A DNA stretch of 64,000 bases from G963665545 sp963665545 (GCA_963665545.2 CAXXKZ010000012.1:62001-126000); one strand, 5' to 3'. Numbered from the stretch's first letter, positions 43,572-52,684 are shown. A program made the numbers and translations. The notes: generated by a model not told the origin, from the letters alone.

Positions 43572-44705
43572 ATGGACCGACGAAATGTTCTCTACACTGG
43601 AAGTCTGGCAGCGATTCTGCCTGCGGCGGCTCTGTCCATGGAAGTGGAGGCTGCGGGGCAGGTCAACTTCATCTATGACGGCCTCTACCTCAGCCCGGCG
43701 GAATATGCCGGTTTGCTGACCCAACTCACAAAAAACGAGGGCGTACAGTCAGACCACTACAGCCGCGGTGGCGCTGTGGCAGTGATGGAAAAGAAATTTG
43801 CCTCCATCCTGGGCAAGGAGGCTGCCGTATTTTTCCCCACCGGTACCCTGGCGAATCACGTGGCGATCCGTGAATTGTGCAATGGCCGCAAACGCGCAAT
43901 TGTCCAGGCGGAGGCGCACATTTACAACGACTGCGGCGACACCGTCCAGAATTTGTCGAATATCAACCTGATTCCGCTCAATCCCGGTTCGGTCAATTTT
44001 ACTGCGCAAGATGTGGCGGCGGTGTTGGCCCGCACGGCCTCCGGTCGCGTGAGTTCCAAGGTGGGCTGTATCTCGATTGAATCACCCGTGCGACGGTTGC
44101 ACAACAGGGTTTTTGACTTTGACGAGATGGCGCGCATCGCTGCGCTAGCCAAAAATGAGGGCATCGGCATGCACCTCGACGGTGCACGACTGTTTAACGC
44201 CTGCGGACACAGCGGACTGGCGCCGTCTGCCTACGCGAGCCATTTTGATACGATCTATGTTTCCCTGTACAAAAACTTCAATGCCGCTTCCGGAGCCATT
44301 CTCGCAGGTCCAAAGTCGTTCACCGATGGCCTGTATCACGTGCGCCGCATGTTCGGCGGCGGCATGCCCATGGCGTGGGCCTTCGCCGCGGTGGCCGGCC
44401 ATTACCTGGATGACTTTTTGGCCGAGTATAAGAAGGCGTTGGAAACCGCGAACGAGCTCTTCCCCCGACTCGAGCAATTGGGCATGGAGGTAAAAGGCCT
44501 TGAGAACGGTACCAGCGTCTACGAATTGCACCTGCAACGGGGCGATCCGGCAATCATCAGAGAAAGAATGTACCTGGCAGGGGTGAAGCTCGGGCGATCC
44601 GCCGCGGGGTTCAATGGAATCTAAATCAGGCTCAATCCCAGCCTGAATCGTTCGACCGCAGATGAGCTGTTTGAGGCCTTCAAGGAGGCTTCAGCTAACA
44701 CCTAG
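43572..44705 (+). pseudogene. Exported threonine aldolase-like PLP enzyme with in-frame TAA near the end
   Basis: 378-codon frame from ATG at 43572 to TAG at 44703-44705. It is a fold type I beta-eliminating lyase/threonine aldolase: FFPTGTLANHVAIRELC, EAHIYND, ISIESPVRRLHNR, HLDGARLFNA (PLP aspartate, Asp203), and the PLP lysine in SLYKNFNAASGAIL (Lys234). Residues 1-28 (DRRNVLYTGSLAAILPAAAL) look like a Tat-type export signal. TAA at 44622-44624 (codon 351) removes the last 26 residues, IRLNPSLNRSTADELFEAFK and seven more, a helix normally present. The truncated protein might still fold. The final TAG lies in the CTAG at the border of the downstream repeat element. Confidence 0.82.
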
Positions 44706-44757
44706 ATGTGATATCCAGCAACGTTGTTCACATTTAATGCTCGGTGCCATTGTTACC

Positions 44758-44966
44758 GCAAAGCGCCATGAGGGGGTTGCGGTTCGCTCCTGGCGGATGG
44801 CCCTTCGGGCTACCCTCACTCCTCCGCGCTTGGTGGGTCGGCTCCAACGGAACATCCTGTTCCGTGTCGCCTCGCTGGTCCATCCATGGACCAGCGACCC
44901 AGTCGCTTGTCGTCCCTCGGCATCCACCTTGATGGAGCGAACCACAACCCCCTCACGACACTTTGC
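44758..44966. repeat. Hairpin module 1 inside the 621-bp element
   Basis: Ends pair over 33 bp (44758-44790 with 44934-44966, 29 matches; includes GAGGGGGTTG...GGTTCGCTCC). The interior holds a second stem, CGCTGGTCCAT/ATGGACCAGCG with CC loop, at 44873-44896. The core (TGGCGGATGGCCCT ... GGTGGGTCGGCTCCAACGG ... CATCCTGTTCCGTGTC) is nearly identical to that at 57643-57720. Outer arms and inner stem differ completely or partly from that copy but remain self-complementary. Confidence 0.85.
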
Positions 44967-45085
44967 TGTCACGGTGCGGCACTTGGGCTTGAACGGCCGC
45001 AACCGCCCTGGGGCGGCCAATCGCATGATAATAAGCGCCAAGTCGACGACATTTGTGACCCCTATGTGCCAAAAGTTGGAACGAG

Positions 45086-45217
45086 CCGGAAAGAGTGACA
45101 GTGCTGCTTCCAGGACCCTTTGAAACAGGGATGTTTCAAGAGGAGCCCACACGGATGTGCAGGCGCCGCAGGCGCCGTGTGGCGTGTCCTGGAAGCAGCA
45201 CTGTTACTCTCAGCCGG
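45086..45217. repeat. Hairpin module 2 inside the 621-bp element
   Basis: Ends pair over about 31 bp (CAGTGCTGCTTCCAGGAC at 45099-45116 with its complement at 45186-45203, extended outward by GAGT and CCGG matches). The interior contains TGAAACA/TGTTTCA (45121-45138) and CCACACGG/CCGTGTGG with GGCGCC-GCA-GGCGCC between. Confidence 0.8.
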
Positions 45218-45326
45218 CTCCCCGACAAAGATGACCAACGCAGATACTCCAGCCAATTCGAACGATGAGCTGAGACTCAGCCAGAATTTGGAGCACTTTT
45301 GTGAACAACGTTGCTGGAATTCACAG

Positions 45327-46874
45327 CTAGAGTTCGTTTTCGATGGGCAGCCAGCTGATCATCCGAGCCAGCGCCCGGCGCCACCAAGGGGCGCCGGGGT
45401 CGCGGGTCCAGACCTGTGTGCCCGACGCGCCCTCTGCAGTCCAGATCAACTTGCCTTTCTCATTCAGGGTCAGGCGGTAGGCATTCTGGGGCTCAAAATC
45501 CTGGCCCATCACTTGCAACACGGTGTCCGCAAACGCCTTGCTGGTAATGAGCAGGCCGATTTCCGAATTCCAGATTCTGGAACGCGGATCCATATTGTAG
45601 GAACCGATCATCGAAATATTGTCATCCACAACGAATGACTTCGTGTGCATCCCGGCGTGCGATTCGGCCACGCGCGACTCGGATTGCTTGTAGAACTCCA
45701 TCAGGGCATTGTCCGCCTTGAGTTCGTACAGTTCGGCACCGGCCTCGATGAGCTTCTTGCGATATTTCATATATTGCGCGTGCACGGATAGATGGTTGTT
45801 CGATTGCATTGAGTTTGTCATCAAGCGTACCCGCATGCCGCGTTCGGTCAGGGCGCGAATTTCCTCAATACCTTCAGTGGTTGGGATCAGGTAGGCGGTC
45901 TGAATGACAATCTCCCGTTGCATGGCGTTGCCCAGCCGTTTCCCCAGCACCACGAATGCCGACACCTCATCCCCGTCGAAGCGGTCCAGGGGATCAACAA
46001 TGATCTCCGTCTCAGCCCAGATCAGCTGTTTTGCCAGCGCGGTCAGTGCCTCCTCCAGTTCATGGTCTTTCAGCGGCACCCGGTAGGGCAGCTTGTCCAG
46101 CGCCTCAAAAAGCGTCGCCTCAAGCTCCTCTCTCAGGTCTGCCAGGGCTTCAGGTTTAGGCGGCTTGTCCAACAAAGCCAAGATAGGCACCGCTTTGGTG
46201 CTGTTCCAGTACAGGTCATAGGCTTTACCGGCATCCCGCGCCGCCGCCCCCACGGCGAGCACGTCCAGGTCGAGAAAATTAAGCTCGGGATCCATACCGA
46301 AGTAATCGTCGCCAATATTGCGCCCGCCCAACACCGCCACTGCATTGTCCGCAAGAAATATCTTGTTGTGCATGCGGTGATTGAGCTTGGACTTATGCAC
46401 CATGAAATTGGCCTGCTTGGCCAGACCCCGGTTGCCCATGGGGTTAAAAACCCGGACCTGGACATTGGGGTGCTGATCAATCGCGGCATAGGCCACATCG
46501 CGCCCGCTATGGTAAATGTCGTCAATCATCAGGCGGACTTGCACGCCCCGGTCAGCAGCCTGGAAGACCTTGTGAAAAAGAAGCCGGCCCGTGGTGTCAC
46601 CTTTCCACAGGTAATACTGCATATCGAGTGTTTTCTCCGCCTGGCCGGCGAACGCGTAGCGCGCCCGGAAAGCCTGCTGCGGATGTGCGATCAAAACGAC
46701 CCCTGAAAGATCCGTGCCGGCCGGTTCATGGGCGTCAAAGAAGGCCCCCAGGGTGGTGGTTTCAGGGTGTTGCCAGGCGTTGGAGGGCACTTGCTCGAAA
46801 TCTTCAGGAATGCCGGCACAGCCCTGGAGAAGAAGGCTGAGACACAGTGTTGATATTAGGACCCGTACTGGCAT
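45327..46874 (-). CDS. Phospholipase D-family lipoprotein (cardiolipin synthase-like)
   Basis: 515 residues from the ATG at 46874; upstream in-frame codons overlap atpC and are rejected. Lipobox LLQGC with Cys19 predicts a lipoprotein. Two HKD motifs are complete: HNKIFLAD at residues 169-176 and HTKSFVVD at 410-417, each followed by the expected G-S/G-R-N segments (GGRNIGDDYF, GSYNMDPRS). The family transfers phosphatidyl groups or hydrolyses phosphodiesters; the lipid anchor puts the active sites in the periplasm. It follows atpC by 22 bp and may be read from the atp operon. Its stop TAG lies within the CTAG bordering the repeat element. Confidence 0.9.
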   Translation of the reverse strand: MPVRVLISTLCLSLLLQGCAGIPEDFEQVPSNAWQHPETTTLGAFFDAHEPAGTDLSGVVLIAHPQQAFRARYAFAGQAEKTLDMQYYLWKGDTTGRLLFHKVFQAADRGVQVRLMIDDIYHSGRDVAYAAIDQHPNVQVRVFNPMGNRGLAKQANFMVHKSKLNHRMHNKIFLADNAVAVLGGRNIGDDYFGMDPELNFLDLDVLAVGAAARDAGKAYDLYWNSTKAVPILALLDKPPKPEALADLREELEATLFEALDKLPYRVPLKDHELEEALTALAKQLIWAETEIIVDPLDRFDGDEVSAFVVLGKRLGNAMQREIVIQTAYLIPTTEGIEEIRALTERGMRVRLMTNSMQSNNHLSVHAQYMKYRKKLIEAGAELYELKADNALMEFYKQSESRVAESHAGMHTKSFVVDDNISMIGSYNMDPRSRIWNSEIGLLITSKAFADTVLQVMGQDFEPQNAYRLTLNEKGKLIWTAEGASGTQVWTRDPGAPWWRRALARMISWLPIENEL

Positions 46875-46896
46875 ACCAAATAGGGAGAATCGGGGC

Positions 46897-47322
46897 TCAG
46901 CGTGAAATCTTCTTGCGCAGCTGTTCCAGGGCCTGCAGCTGAGCGATGGCGTCCGCCAGTTTGGCCTGGGCCTGCGCGATTTCCATCTCACCGGTGCGGT
47001 CCTGCAATTCTCGCTCAGCTTCTTCCTTGGCGCGGGCGGCGGCGGCTTCGTCGAGGTCATCGGCACGAACAGCGGTGTCGGCGAGCACGGTGACGACATG
47101 GGGTTGCACTTCCAGGATACCACCGCCGACAAAGAAAAACGCCTCTTCACCGTCAGGTTGTTGCACCCGCACCGGACCGGGCTTGAGCCGCGTAATCAGC
47201 GGCGCGTGACGCGGGCTGATGCCCAGTTCGCCCACCCAGCCGGTGGCGAATATCATCGAAGCTTCGCCGGAGAAGATCTCTTCCTGTGCCGATACGATGT
47301 CAACGCGAGTCGTCTTGCTCAT
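46897..47322 (-). CDS. atpC: ATP synthase F1 epsilon subunit
   Basis: 141 residues. The N-terminal beta-barrel includes VDIVSAQEEIFSGEASMIFATGWVGELGISPRHAPLITRLKPG, the epsilon hallmark, and GGGILEVQPHVVTVLADTAVRADDLD. The C-terminal helical hairpin (EAAAARAKEEAERELQ...KLADAIAQLQALEQLRK) is the inhibitory arm. It sits in the central stalk with gamma. It is the last ATP synthase gene of the operon, four bases after atpD. Confidence 0.96.
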   Translation of the reverse strand: MSKTTRVDIVSAQEEIFSGEASMIFATGWVGELGISPRHAPLITRLKPGPVRVQQPDGEEAFFFVGGGILEVQPHVVTVLADTAVRADDLDEAAAARAKEEAERELQDRTGEMEIAQAQAKLADAIAQLQALEQLRKKISR

Positions 47323-47326
47323 GATT

Positions 47327-48718
47327 TCAGGCGGCCTTCTGCTGCATCTTCTTGCCCTTCTCTACCGCTTCATCAATGGAACCGACCATATAGAAGGCCT
47401 GCTCGGGCAGATGATCGTATTCGCCGTTGACAATGCCTTTGAAGCCACGGATGGTTTCCTTCAGTGACACGTATTTTCCGGGCGAACCGATAAAGATCTC
47501 GGCGACGAAGAACGGTTGAGACAGGAAGCGCGCTACTTTGCGCGCCCGCGCGACGATGTCTTTGTCCTCTTCAGACAATTCGTCCATGCCAAGAATAGCA
47601 ATGATGTCCTTGAGTTCCTTATAACGCTGCAGGACCGCCTGCACCCCTCGCGCAACGTCGTAGTGCTCCTCGCCGACCATGTTGGGATCGAGCAGCCGTG
47701 AGGTTGAATCCAGGGGATCAACTGCGGGATAGATGCCTTGCTCGGAAATGGCCCGACTCAGTACCAATGTTGCGTCCAGATGAGCAAAGGTTGTTGCCGG
47801 CGACGGATCGGTCAAATCATCGGCAGGTACATAGACCGCCTGGAAAGAGGTGATTGAACCGGTCTTGGTTGAGGTGATGCGCTCCTGCAACATCCCCATT
47901 TCCAGCGCCAGGGTCGGCTGATAGCCTACCGCCGAAGGCATACGACCGAGCAACGCCGATACCTCGGTTCCGGCCAGCGTGTAGCGGTAGATGTTGTCGA
48001 TGAACATGAGGACTTCGCGTCCTTCGTCGCGGAATTTTTCGGCGATTGTCAGGCCGGTCAGAGCCACGCGCAGACGATTGCCGGGCGGCTCGTTCATCTG
48101 TCCATAAACCAGAGCGATCTTGTCGAGTACGTTGGAATCCTTCATTTCCTGGTAGAAGTCATTACCTTCACGGGTCCGCTCGCCCACGCCGGCAAATACC
48201 GAGAAGCCGCTGTGTTCGATGGCGATGTTACGGATCAACTCCATCAGGGTCACGGTTTTCCCGACGCCCGCGCCGCCGAACAAGCCGACTTTGCCGCCCT
48301 TGGAGATGGGCATGATCAGGTCAATGACCTTGATGCCGGTTTCCAGCAATTCATTGCCGCCCGCCTGTTCTTCGTAGCTGGGCGCCTTGGCATGAATGGG
48401 GCGCCGCTCCTTTTCACCAATCGGTCCGGCTTCATCAATCGGCCGGCCCATCACGTCCATCACGCGGCCCAGAGTTTCCTGACCCACGGGGACTGAAATC
48501 GCGGCACCGGTATTGCTCACGGCCAAGCCGCGCTTGAGACCGTCAGTGGAACCCAGTGCAATGGTGCGCACGACGCCGTCGCCGAGTTGCTGCTGCACCT
48601 CGAGCATGATGTCCGTGTCATCCACGGTAAGGGCGTCAAATATTTTCGGCATGGCGTCACGCGAAAACTCCGCGTCAACGACCGCTCCGATGACCTGAAC
48701 AATTGTTCCACCACTCAT
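47327..48718 (-). CDS. atpD: ATP synthase F1 beta subunit
   Basis: 463 residues. P-loop GGAGVGKT at 148-155, followed by GVGERTREGNDFY, VYGQMNEPPGNRLRVALTGLTIAE, the Walker B region EVLMFIDNIYRYTLAGTEVSALLGRMPSAVGYQPTLA, and the DELSEEDK (DELSEED lever) segment in the C-terminal helices. This is the catalytic subunit. Note FIDNIYRYT where most proteobacteria have FIDNIYRYT or FVDNIYRYT, so it is unremarkable. The gene is full length. Confidence 0.97.
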   Translation of the reverse strand: MSGGTIVQVIGAVVDAEFSRDAMPKIFDALTVDDTDIMLEVQQQLGDGVVRTIALGSTDGLKRGLAVSNTGAAISVPVGQETLGRVMDVMGRPIDEAGPIGEKERRPIHAKAPSYEEQAGGNELLETGIKVIDLIMPISKGGKVGLFGGAGVGKTVTLMELIRNIAIEHSGFSVFAGVGERTREGNDFYQEMKDSNVLDKIALVYGQMNEPPGNRLRVALTGLTIAEKFRDEGREVLMFIDNIYRYTLAGTEVSALLGRMPSAVGYQPTLALEMGMLQERITSTKTGSITSFQAVYVPADDLTDPSPATTFAHLDATLVLSRAISEQGIYPAVDPLDSTSRLLDPNMVGEEHYDVARGVQAVLQRYKELKDIIAILGMDELSEEDKDIVARARKVARFLSQPFFVAEIFIGSPGKYVSLKETIRGFKGIVNGEYDHLPEQAFYMVGSIDEAVEKGKKMQQKAA

Positions 48719-48749
48719 ATTTAACTCCTAAATGGGTTGATGGCCCACC

Positions 48750-49613
48750 TTAAACGGCGGCCGCACCACCAACGATTTCTGAAATTTCCTGGGTAATTGC
48801 AGCTTGCCGTGCTTTGTTATAGGCCAGCGTCAACTCGTCGATCAGTTCACCCGCGTTATCGGTTGCGTTCTTCATCGCGATCATGCGGGCCGCGTGTTCC
48901 GAAGCGAGGTTTTCCAGCACCGACTGATACACCAGCGCTTCGATGTAGCGAACCAGAACGGTGTCCAGCAGGGTTTCCGCGTCCGGCTCATAGATATAGT
49001 CCCAAATATCACGGACTTCCTCGTCTTCGGTCGGCGGCAGAGGCAGCAGTTGATCCACCACCGGCTTCTGGATCATGGTATTGATAAAATCGTTGTAGGC
49101 GATGTAAACTCGATCGACCTTTTGATCACGATAAGCGTCGAGCATAATTTTGATCGACCCGATCAGGTCCTCAATCTGGGGCTTCTCTCCCAAATCCTGG
49201 GCGTGGCCGGCAATTTCTACCTTGATATTGCGGAAGAATGCCGAAGCTTTCTTGCCCAGCGTCACCACACTGATTTCGGTGTTATCGGACTGCAGCTCGC
49301 TCATGTGTCCGATGATTTTCTTGAACAGGTTGGTGTTCAGACCGCCACACAAGCCGCGGTCAGTCGAGACAATGATGTAGCCCACCTTGTCATCATTTTC
49401 GTGCTGGATCGTAAACGGATGACGGTATTCTGGATTGGCCTTGCCCAGATGCCCGACCACTCGCCGCATCATGCGTGCGTAGGGGCGCGAAGACCGCATT
49501 AAATCCTGGGATTTGCGAATCTTGCTGGCAGAGACCATTTCGAGCGCCGAGGTCACCTTTCTGGTGTTTTCAACGGTCCGGATCTTGCCGGTAATTTCCC
49601 TTCCACCTGCCAT
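48750..49613 (-). CDS. atpG: ATP synthase F1 gamma subunit
   Basis: 287 residues. Begins AGGREITGKIRTVENTRKVT (conserved N-terminal helix) with SALEMVSASKIRK, has STDRGLCGGLNTNLFKK in the middle, and ends with the long C-terminal helix NATDNAGELIDELTLAYNKARQAAITQEISEIVGGA. The two helices form the rotating coiled coil of the central stalk. Spacing to atpA is 49 bp and to atpD 31 bp. Confidence 0.97.
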   Translation of the reverse strand: MAGGREITGKIRTVENTRKVTSALEMVSASKIRKSQDLMRSSRPYARMMRRVVGHLGKANPEYRHPFTIQHENDDKVGYIIVSTDRGLCGGLNTNLFKKIIGHMSELQSDNTEISVVTLGKKASAFFRNIKVEIAGHAQDLGEKPQIEDLIGSIKIMLDAYRDQKVDRVYIAYNDFINTMIQKPVVDQLLPLPPTEDEEVRDIWDYIYEPDAETLLDTVLVRYIEALVYQSVLENLASEHAARMIAMKNATDNAGELIDELTLAYNKARQAAITQEISEIVGGAAAV

Positions 49614-49662
49614 TGGAAACTAGCTCCCCTGCACTGCAGTCAACATGCTCATCAGCCTACGC

Positions 49663-51207
49663 TCACCAGGAGCCAGCGGCTTTAAAATCTGCAACGGCAG
49701 TAGCCAATTGCGATTCAAGATCGTCATCCCAGGCGCCACCATTGAGGGTCTCGAGCAATTCGCCGTGCGAGCTCTGAATAAAGTCGACCAGGGCCGCTTC
49801 ACAGTCTCCAATCTTGGTCAGCTCAACATCGTCCAGATAGCCTTTGTCCGCTGCAAACAAGGAGACTGCCATTGCCCCCACCGACATCGGGCTGTATTGC
49901 TTTTGCTTCATCACTTCAGTAACGCGTTGGCCACGATCGAGCTGGGCGCGTGTGGCCTGATCCAGATCTGAAGCAAACTGCGCAAAAGCCGCCAGCTCGC
50001 GATATTGGGAGAGCGCAAGTCGTACACCGCCGCCCAGCTTTTTGATGACTTTGGTCTGCGCCGCGCCACCGACGCGCGAAACCGACTGGCCGGCATGTAC
50101 GGAAGGCCGCACGCCGGCATTGAACATATCGTTATCGAGAAAGATCTGGCCGTCAGTAATCGAAATGACGTTGGTCGGTACAAATGCGGATATGTCGCCG
50201 GCCTGGGTCTCGATAATGGGCAGTGCGGTCAACGAGCCGGTCTTGCCTTTGATCTTGCCGTCGGTGAATTTTTCAACATATTCTTCGCTGACCCGCGCCG
50301 CACGTTCCAGCAAGCGTGAATGCAGGTAGAAGACATCGCCCGGATAGGCTTCACGGCCCGGCGGGCGGCGCAGCAACAGCGAGACCTGGCGATAAGCCCA
50401 GGCCTGCTTGGTCAAGTCGTCAAAGATGATCAGCGCGTCTTCGCCACGGTCACGGAAGTACTCACCCATGGTGGTGCCCGAGTAAGGTGAGATGTACTGC
50501 ATGGCGGCCGATTCAGACGCCGATGCGTTGACAACAATGGTGTGCGTCATGGCGCCATGCTCTTCGAGCTTGCTCACCACATTGGCAACCGTGGACTGCT
50601 TCTGGCCGATGGCGACGTAAATACACTTAATACCGGTGCCGACCTGATTGATAATGGTATCGATGGCGATCGCGGACTTGCCGATCTGTCGGTCACCGAT
50701 GATCAATTCACGCTGACCGCGGCCGATCGGCACCATGGCGTCAATGGACTTGAGGCCGGTTTGTACCGGCTGGTCCACTGACTTACGCCAGATCACACCG
50801 GGCGCCACTTTTTCAATCGGCGCGAATCCGTCATTTTCAACCGGGCCCTGCCCATCGATCGGGTTGCCCAGCGCATCAAGCACACGGCCCAACAGCCCGT
50901 GGCCGTGCGGTACCTCAAGAATACGTCCGGTGCATTTGACCGTGTCTCCCTCGGTGATGTGCTCGTAGTCACCGAGAATGACCGTACCGACGGAATCGCG
51001 CTCGAGGTTCAGCGCCAGACCAAATGTATTTTGGGGAAACTCGATCATTTCACCCTGCATGGCGTCTTGCAGGCCGTGTATGCGGGCAATACCGTCAGAG
51101 ACGCTGACGACGGTACCTTCATTGCGTGTTTCGGCCGAGATATTCAGCGCTTCGACGCGTTGTTTGATCAGTTCACTAATTTCAGATGGATTCAATGTTG
51201 ATTGCAT
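49663..51207 (-). CDS. atpA: ATP synthase F1 alpha subunit
   Basis: 514 residues. P-loop GDRQIGKS at 171-178; SVSDGIARIHGLQDAMQGEM in the N-terminal barrel; VNASASESAAMQYISPYSG, then LIIFDDLTKQAWAYRQVSLLLRRPPGREAYPGDVFYLHSRLLERAA and SVSRVGGAAQ with the arginine finger region. This is the non-catalytic nucleotide-binding subunit. It is full length and normal. Confidence 0.97.
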   Translation of the reverse strand: MQSTLNPSEISELIKQRVEALNISAETRNEGTVVSVSDGIARIHGLQDAMQGEMIEFPQNTFGLALNLERDSVGTVILGDYEHITEGDTVKCTGRILEVPHGHGLLGRVLDALGNPIDGQGPVENDGFAPIEKVAPGVIWRKSVDQPVQTGLKSIDAMVPIGRGQRELIIGDRQIGKSAIAIDTIINQVGTGIKCIYVAIGQKQSTVANVVSKLEEHGAMTHTIVVNASASESAAMQYISPYSGTTMGEYFRDRGEDALIIFDDLTKQAWAYRQVSLLLRRPPGREAYPGDVFYLHSRLLERAARVSEEYVEKFTDGKIKGKTGSLTALPIIETQAGDISAFVPTNVISITDGQIFLDNDMFNAGVRPSVHAGQSVSRVGGAAQTKVIKKLGGGVRLALSQYRELAAFAQFASDLDQATRAQLDRGQRVTEVMKQKQYSPMSVGAMAVSLFAADKGYLDDVELTKIGDCEAALVDFIQSSHGELLETLNGGAWDDDLESQLATAVADFKAAGSW

Positions 51208-51305
51208 CTTTTTTTCCTATTGCACCGCCCCACTCGGGGCGATCTGTTCAATATTCGTTGTTCGGAGGCCCAATGCACTTTCCCAAGGGCCTTTCCCAAG
51301 GCGTC

Positions 51306-51845
51306 TTATGAAGCATTCAGGCTCTGTTCCAATTTACCGAGTCGACCTCGCAAGGACCCGTCGATGACTTGATCCCCGGCATAAATAACGGCGCCGCCCA
51401 GCACTTCAGCGTCGATCTCGCTGACCAATTCCACTTGTTTGCCGAAACGTCTCGCCAACGCTTCGCTCATCTTCTGTGCCTGGGCATCGTCAAGTGCCGC
51501 GGCCGATACGACCCGGACACTCAGCCGCTTTTCGGCTTCCTCGCGCAGCAGGCTGAACAGGCGCGATATCTCCGTCAACAGTGACAAACGGTTGTTGACC
51601 GACAGCACCTTCAGAAAATCAGCAAAGCCGGTGCTGAATGCTTCCGCACCGGCGTCAATAATCAATCCCGCCGATGCAGCAGAACTCACCCCGGGATTGT
51701 GCAAAACGGCACTGACCGTATCATCTGAGGCCACTGTGCCGGCAAGCTCGAGCATGCTCGACCACCCGGGCAGTTCATCGGCCTGCTGCGCAAGCTCAAA
51801 AGCCGCCTTGGCATAGGGGCGGGCCAGTGTGGTCAGGCTGCTCAT
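51306..51845 (-). CDS. atpH: ATP synthase F1 delta subunit
   Basis: 179 residues. LARPYAKAAFELAQQ at the start and VLSVNNRLSLLTEISRLFSLLREEAEKR with the C-terminal GGAVIYAGDQVIDGSLRGRLGKLEQSL are hallmarks of delta/OSCP, which joins the F1 head to the b-subunit stalk. Its start overlaps the atpF stop by four bases (ATGA type). Confidence 0.95.
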   Translation of the reverse strand: MSSLTTLARPYAKAAFELAQQADELPGWSSMLELAGTVASDDTVSAVLHNPGVSSAASAGLIIDAGAEAFSTGFADFLKVLSVNNRLSLLTEISRLFSLLREEAEKRLSVRVVSAAALDDAQAQKMSEALARRFGKQVELVSEIDAEVLGGAVIYAGDQVIDGSLRGRLGKLEQSLNAS

Positions 51846-52312
51846 ATCTCCGTGATCAGCTTGTCGATCAATTCGCGGTGAGTCGCTTCATCAACTTCCT
51901 TTTCAAGAATCCGTGACGCGCCCAGTACCACCAGGCTGGCGACCGAGGCACGCAGTTCTTCGCGTGCCTGATTCGCTGCCTGTGAAATATCCGCCTCGGC
52001 AGCGGCAACCTGCTTGTTGCGCTCGCTCACTGCGTCGTCTTTGGCCTGGTCCACGATCTGTCCGTGACGCTGATTGGCTTGTTCGACGATTTCGCCGGCC
52101 TTTTCCCGTGCTTCGGAAATCTGCTGCTCTACCGTGACCTTGGCCGCTGCGAGCGCCTGCTCGGCGCGGTCAGACGCAGCCAGACCGTCAGCGATTTTCT
52201 CGCGACGCTCGTCCAGCGCCTTCATCATTGGCGGCCAGATGAACTTCATGCAAAACCACACGAAGATCATCATTGCGATGGATTGCAGTATTAAAGTGGC
52301 ATTAAGATTCAT
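51842..52312 (-). CDS. atpF: ATP synthase Fo b subunit
   Basis: 156 residues. One N-terminal membrane helix (ILQSIAMMIFVWFCMKFIWPPM), then a long charged helix rich in Ala/Glu/Lys from DERREKIADGLAASDRAEQAL to the C terminus. This is the dimeric peripheral stalk. Length equals that of the E. coli protein. Confidence 0.95.
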   Translation of the reverse strand: MNLNATLILQSIAMMIFVWFCMKFIWPPMMKALDERREKIADGLAASDRAEQALAAAKVTVEQQISEAREKAGEIVEQANQRHGQIVDQAKDDAVSERNKQVAAAEADISQAANQAREELRASVASLVVLGASRILEKEVDEATHRELIDKLITEI

Positions 52313-52355
52313 GCCTTACCTCGTTCAGTAGGTTCGGGCTTGTCAGCCGCGCTTG

Positions 52356-52625
52356 TCAGCCGCCCAGGGCTTTCTCGAGCTGGCCGACAAACGGGTTTGC
52401 AAACGTGAAGAACAACGCAATACCCACGCCGATCATCGCCACAGCGTCAAGCAAGCCGATGACCAGGAAGAATTTGCCCTGCAGCATCGGTGCCAACTCA
52501 GGCTGCCGCGCGGACCCTTCCAGAAGACGGCCGCCCAGCAGGCCGGTACCGATACCAACACCCAGTGCGCCCAGACCGATCAGGATCGCAACAGCGATAG
52601 CGGTCATTCCAATTACAGTTTCCAT
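52356..52625 (-). CDS. atpE: ATP synthase Fo c subunit
   Basis: 89 residues from the ATG at 52625 with GGGAG six bases upstream; a longer frame overlapping atpB is not used. Two hydrophobic helices joined by the polar loop ARQPELAP (residues 39-46). The ion-carrying carboxylate is Asp60 (GLLDAVAMIGVG), and the extra Na+-ligand residues of sodium-type rings are not visible, so the ring should carry protons. Confidence 0.95.
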   Translation of the reverse strand: METVIGMTAIAVAILIGLGALGVGIGTGLLGGRLLEGSARQPELAPMLQGKFFLVIGLLDAVAMIGVGIALFFTFANPFVGQLEKALGG

Positions 52626-52684
52626 CGATAACTCCCGTTTATAGAGATGGTTGCCAAAAAATAGCCAAATGAATAGCCAATAAA

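Larger units (their letters stand above)
44706..45326. mobile_element. 621-bp nested inverted-repeat element (family C copy 1)
   Basis: Bounded by ~37-bp imperfect terminal inverted repeats: left ATGTGATATCCAGCAACG (continuing GTTGTTCAC), right on the other strand CTGTGAATTCCAGCAACG with the same continuation. Each is flanked by CTAG (44702-44705 and 45327-45330), like a 4-bp target duplication. Inside are two further large inverted-repeat modules. No transposase or convincing protein is encoded; codon-length frames are short and repetitive. It would be a non-autonomous (MITE-like) element. Its terminal repeat recurs at the end of copy 2 near 57.87 kb. Confidence 0.75.

Noticed and set aside
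14481..44624. Genetic-code change (stop codon reassigned)
   Set aside because: TAA, TAG and TGA all interrupt genes, and all three also serve as normal terminators elsewhere in the window.
44691..45638. Open frames inside the 621-bp inverted-repeat element
   Set aside because: Frames on both strands mirror each other because of the inverted repeats; no transposase motif such as DDE is visible.
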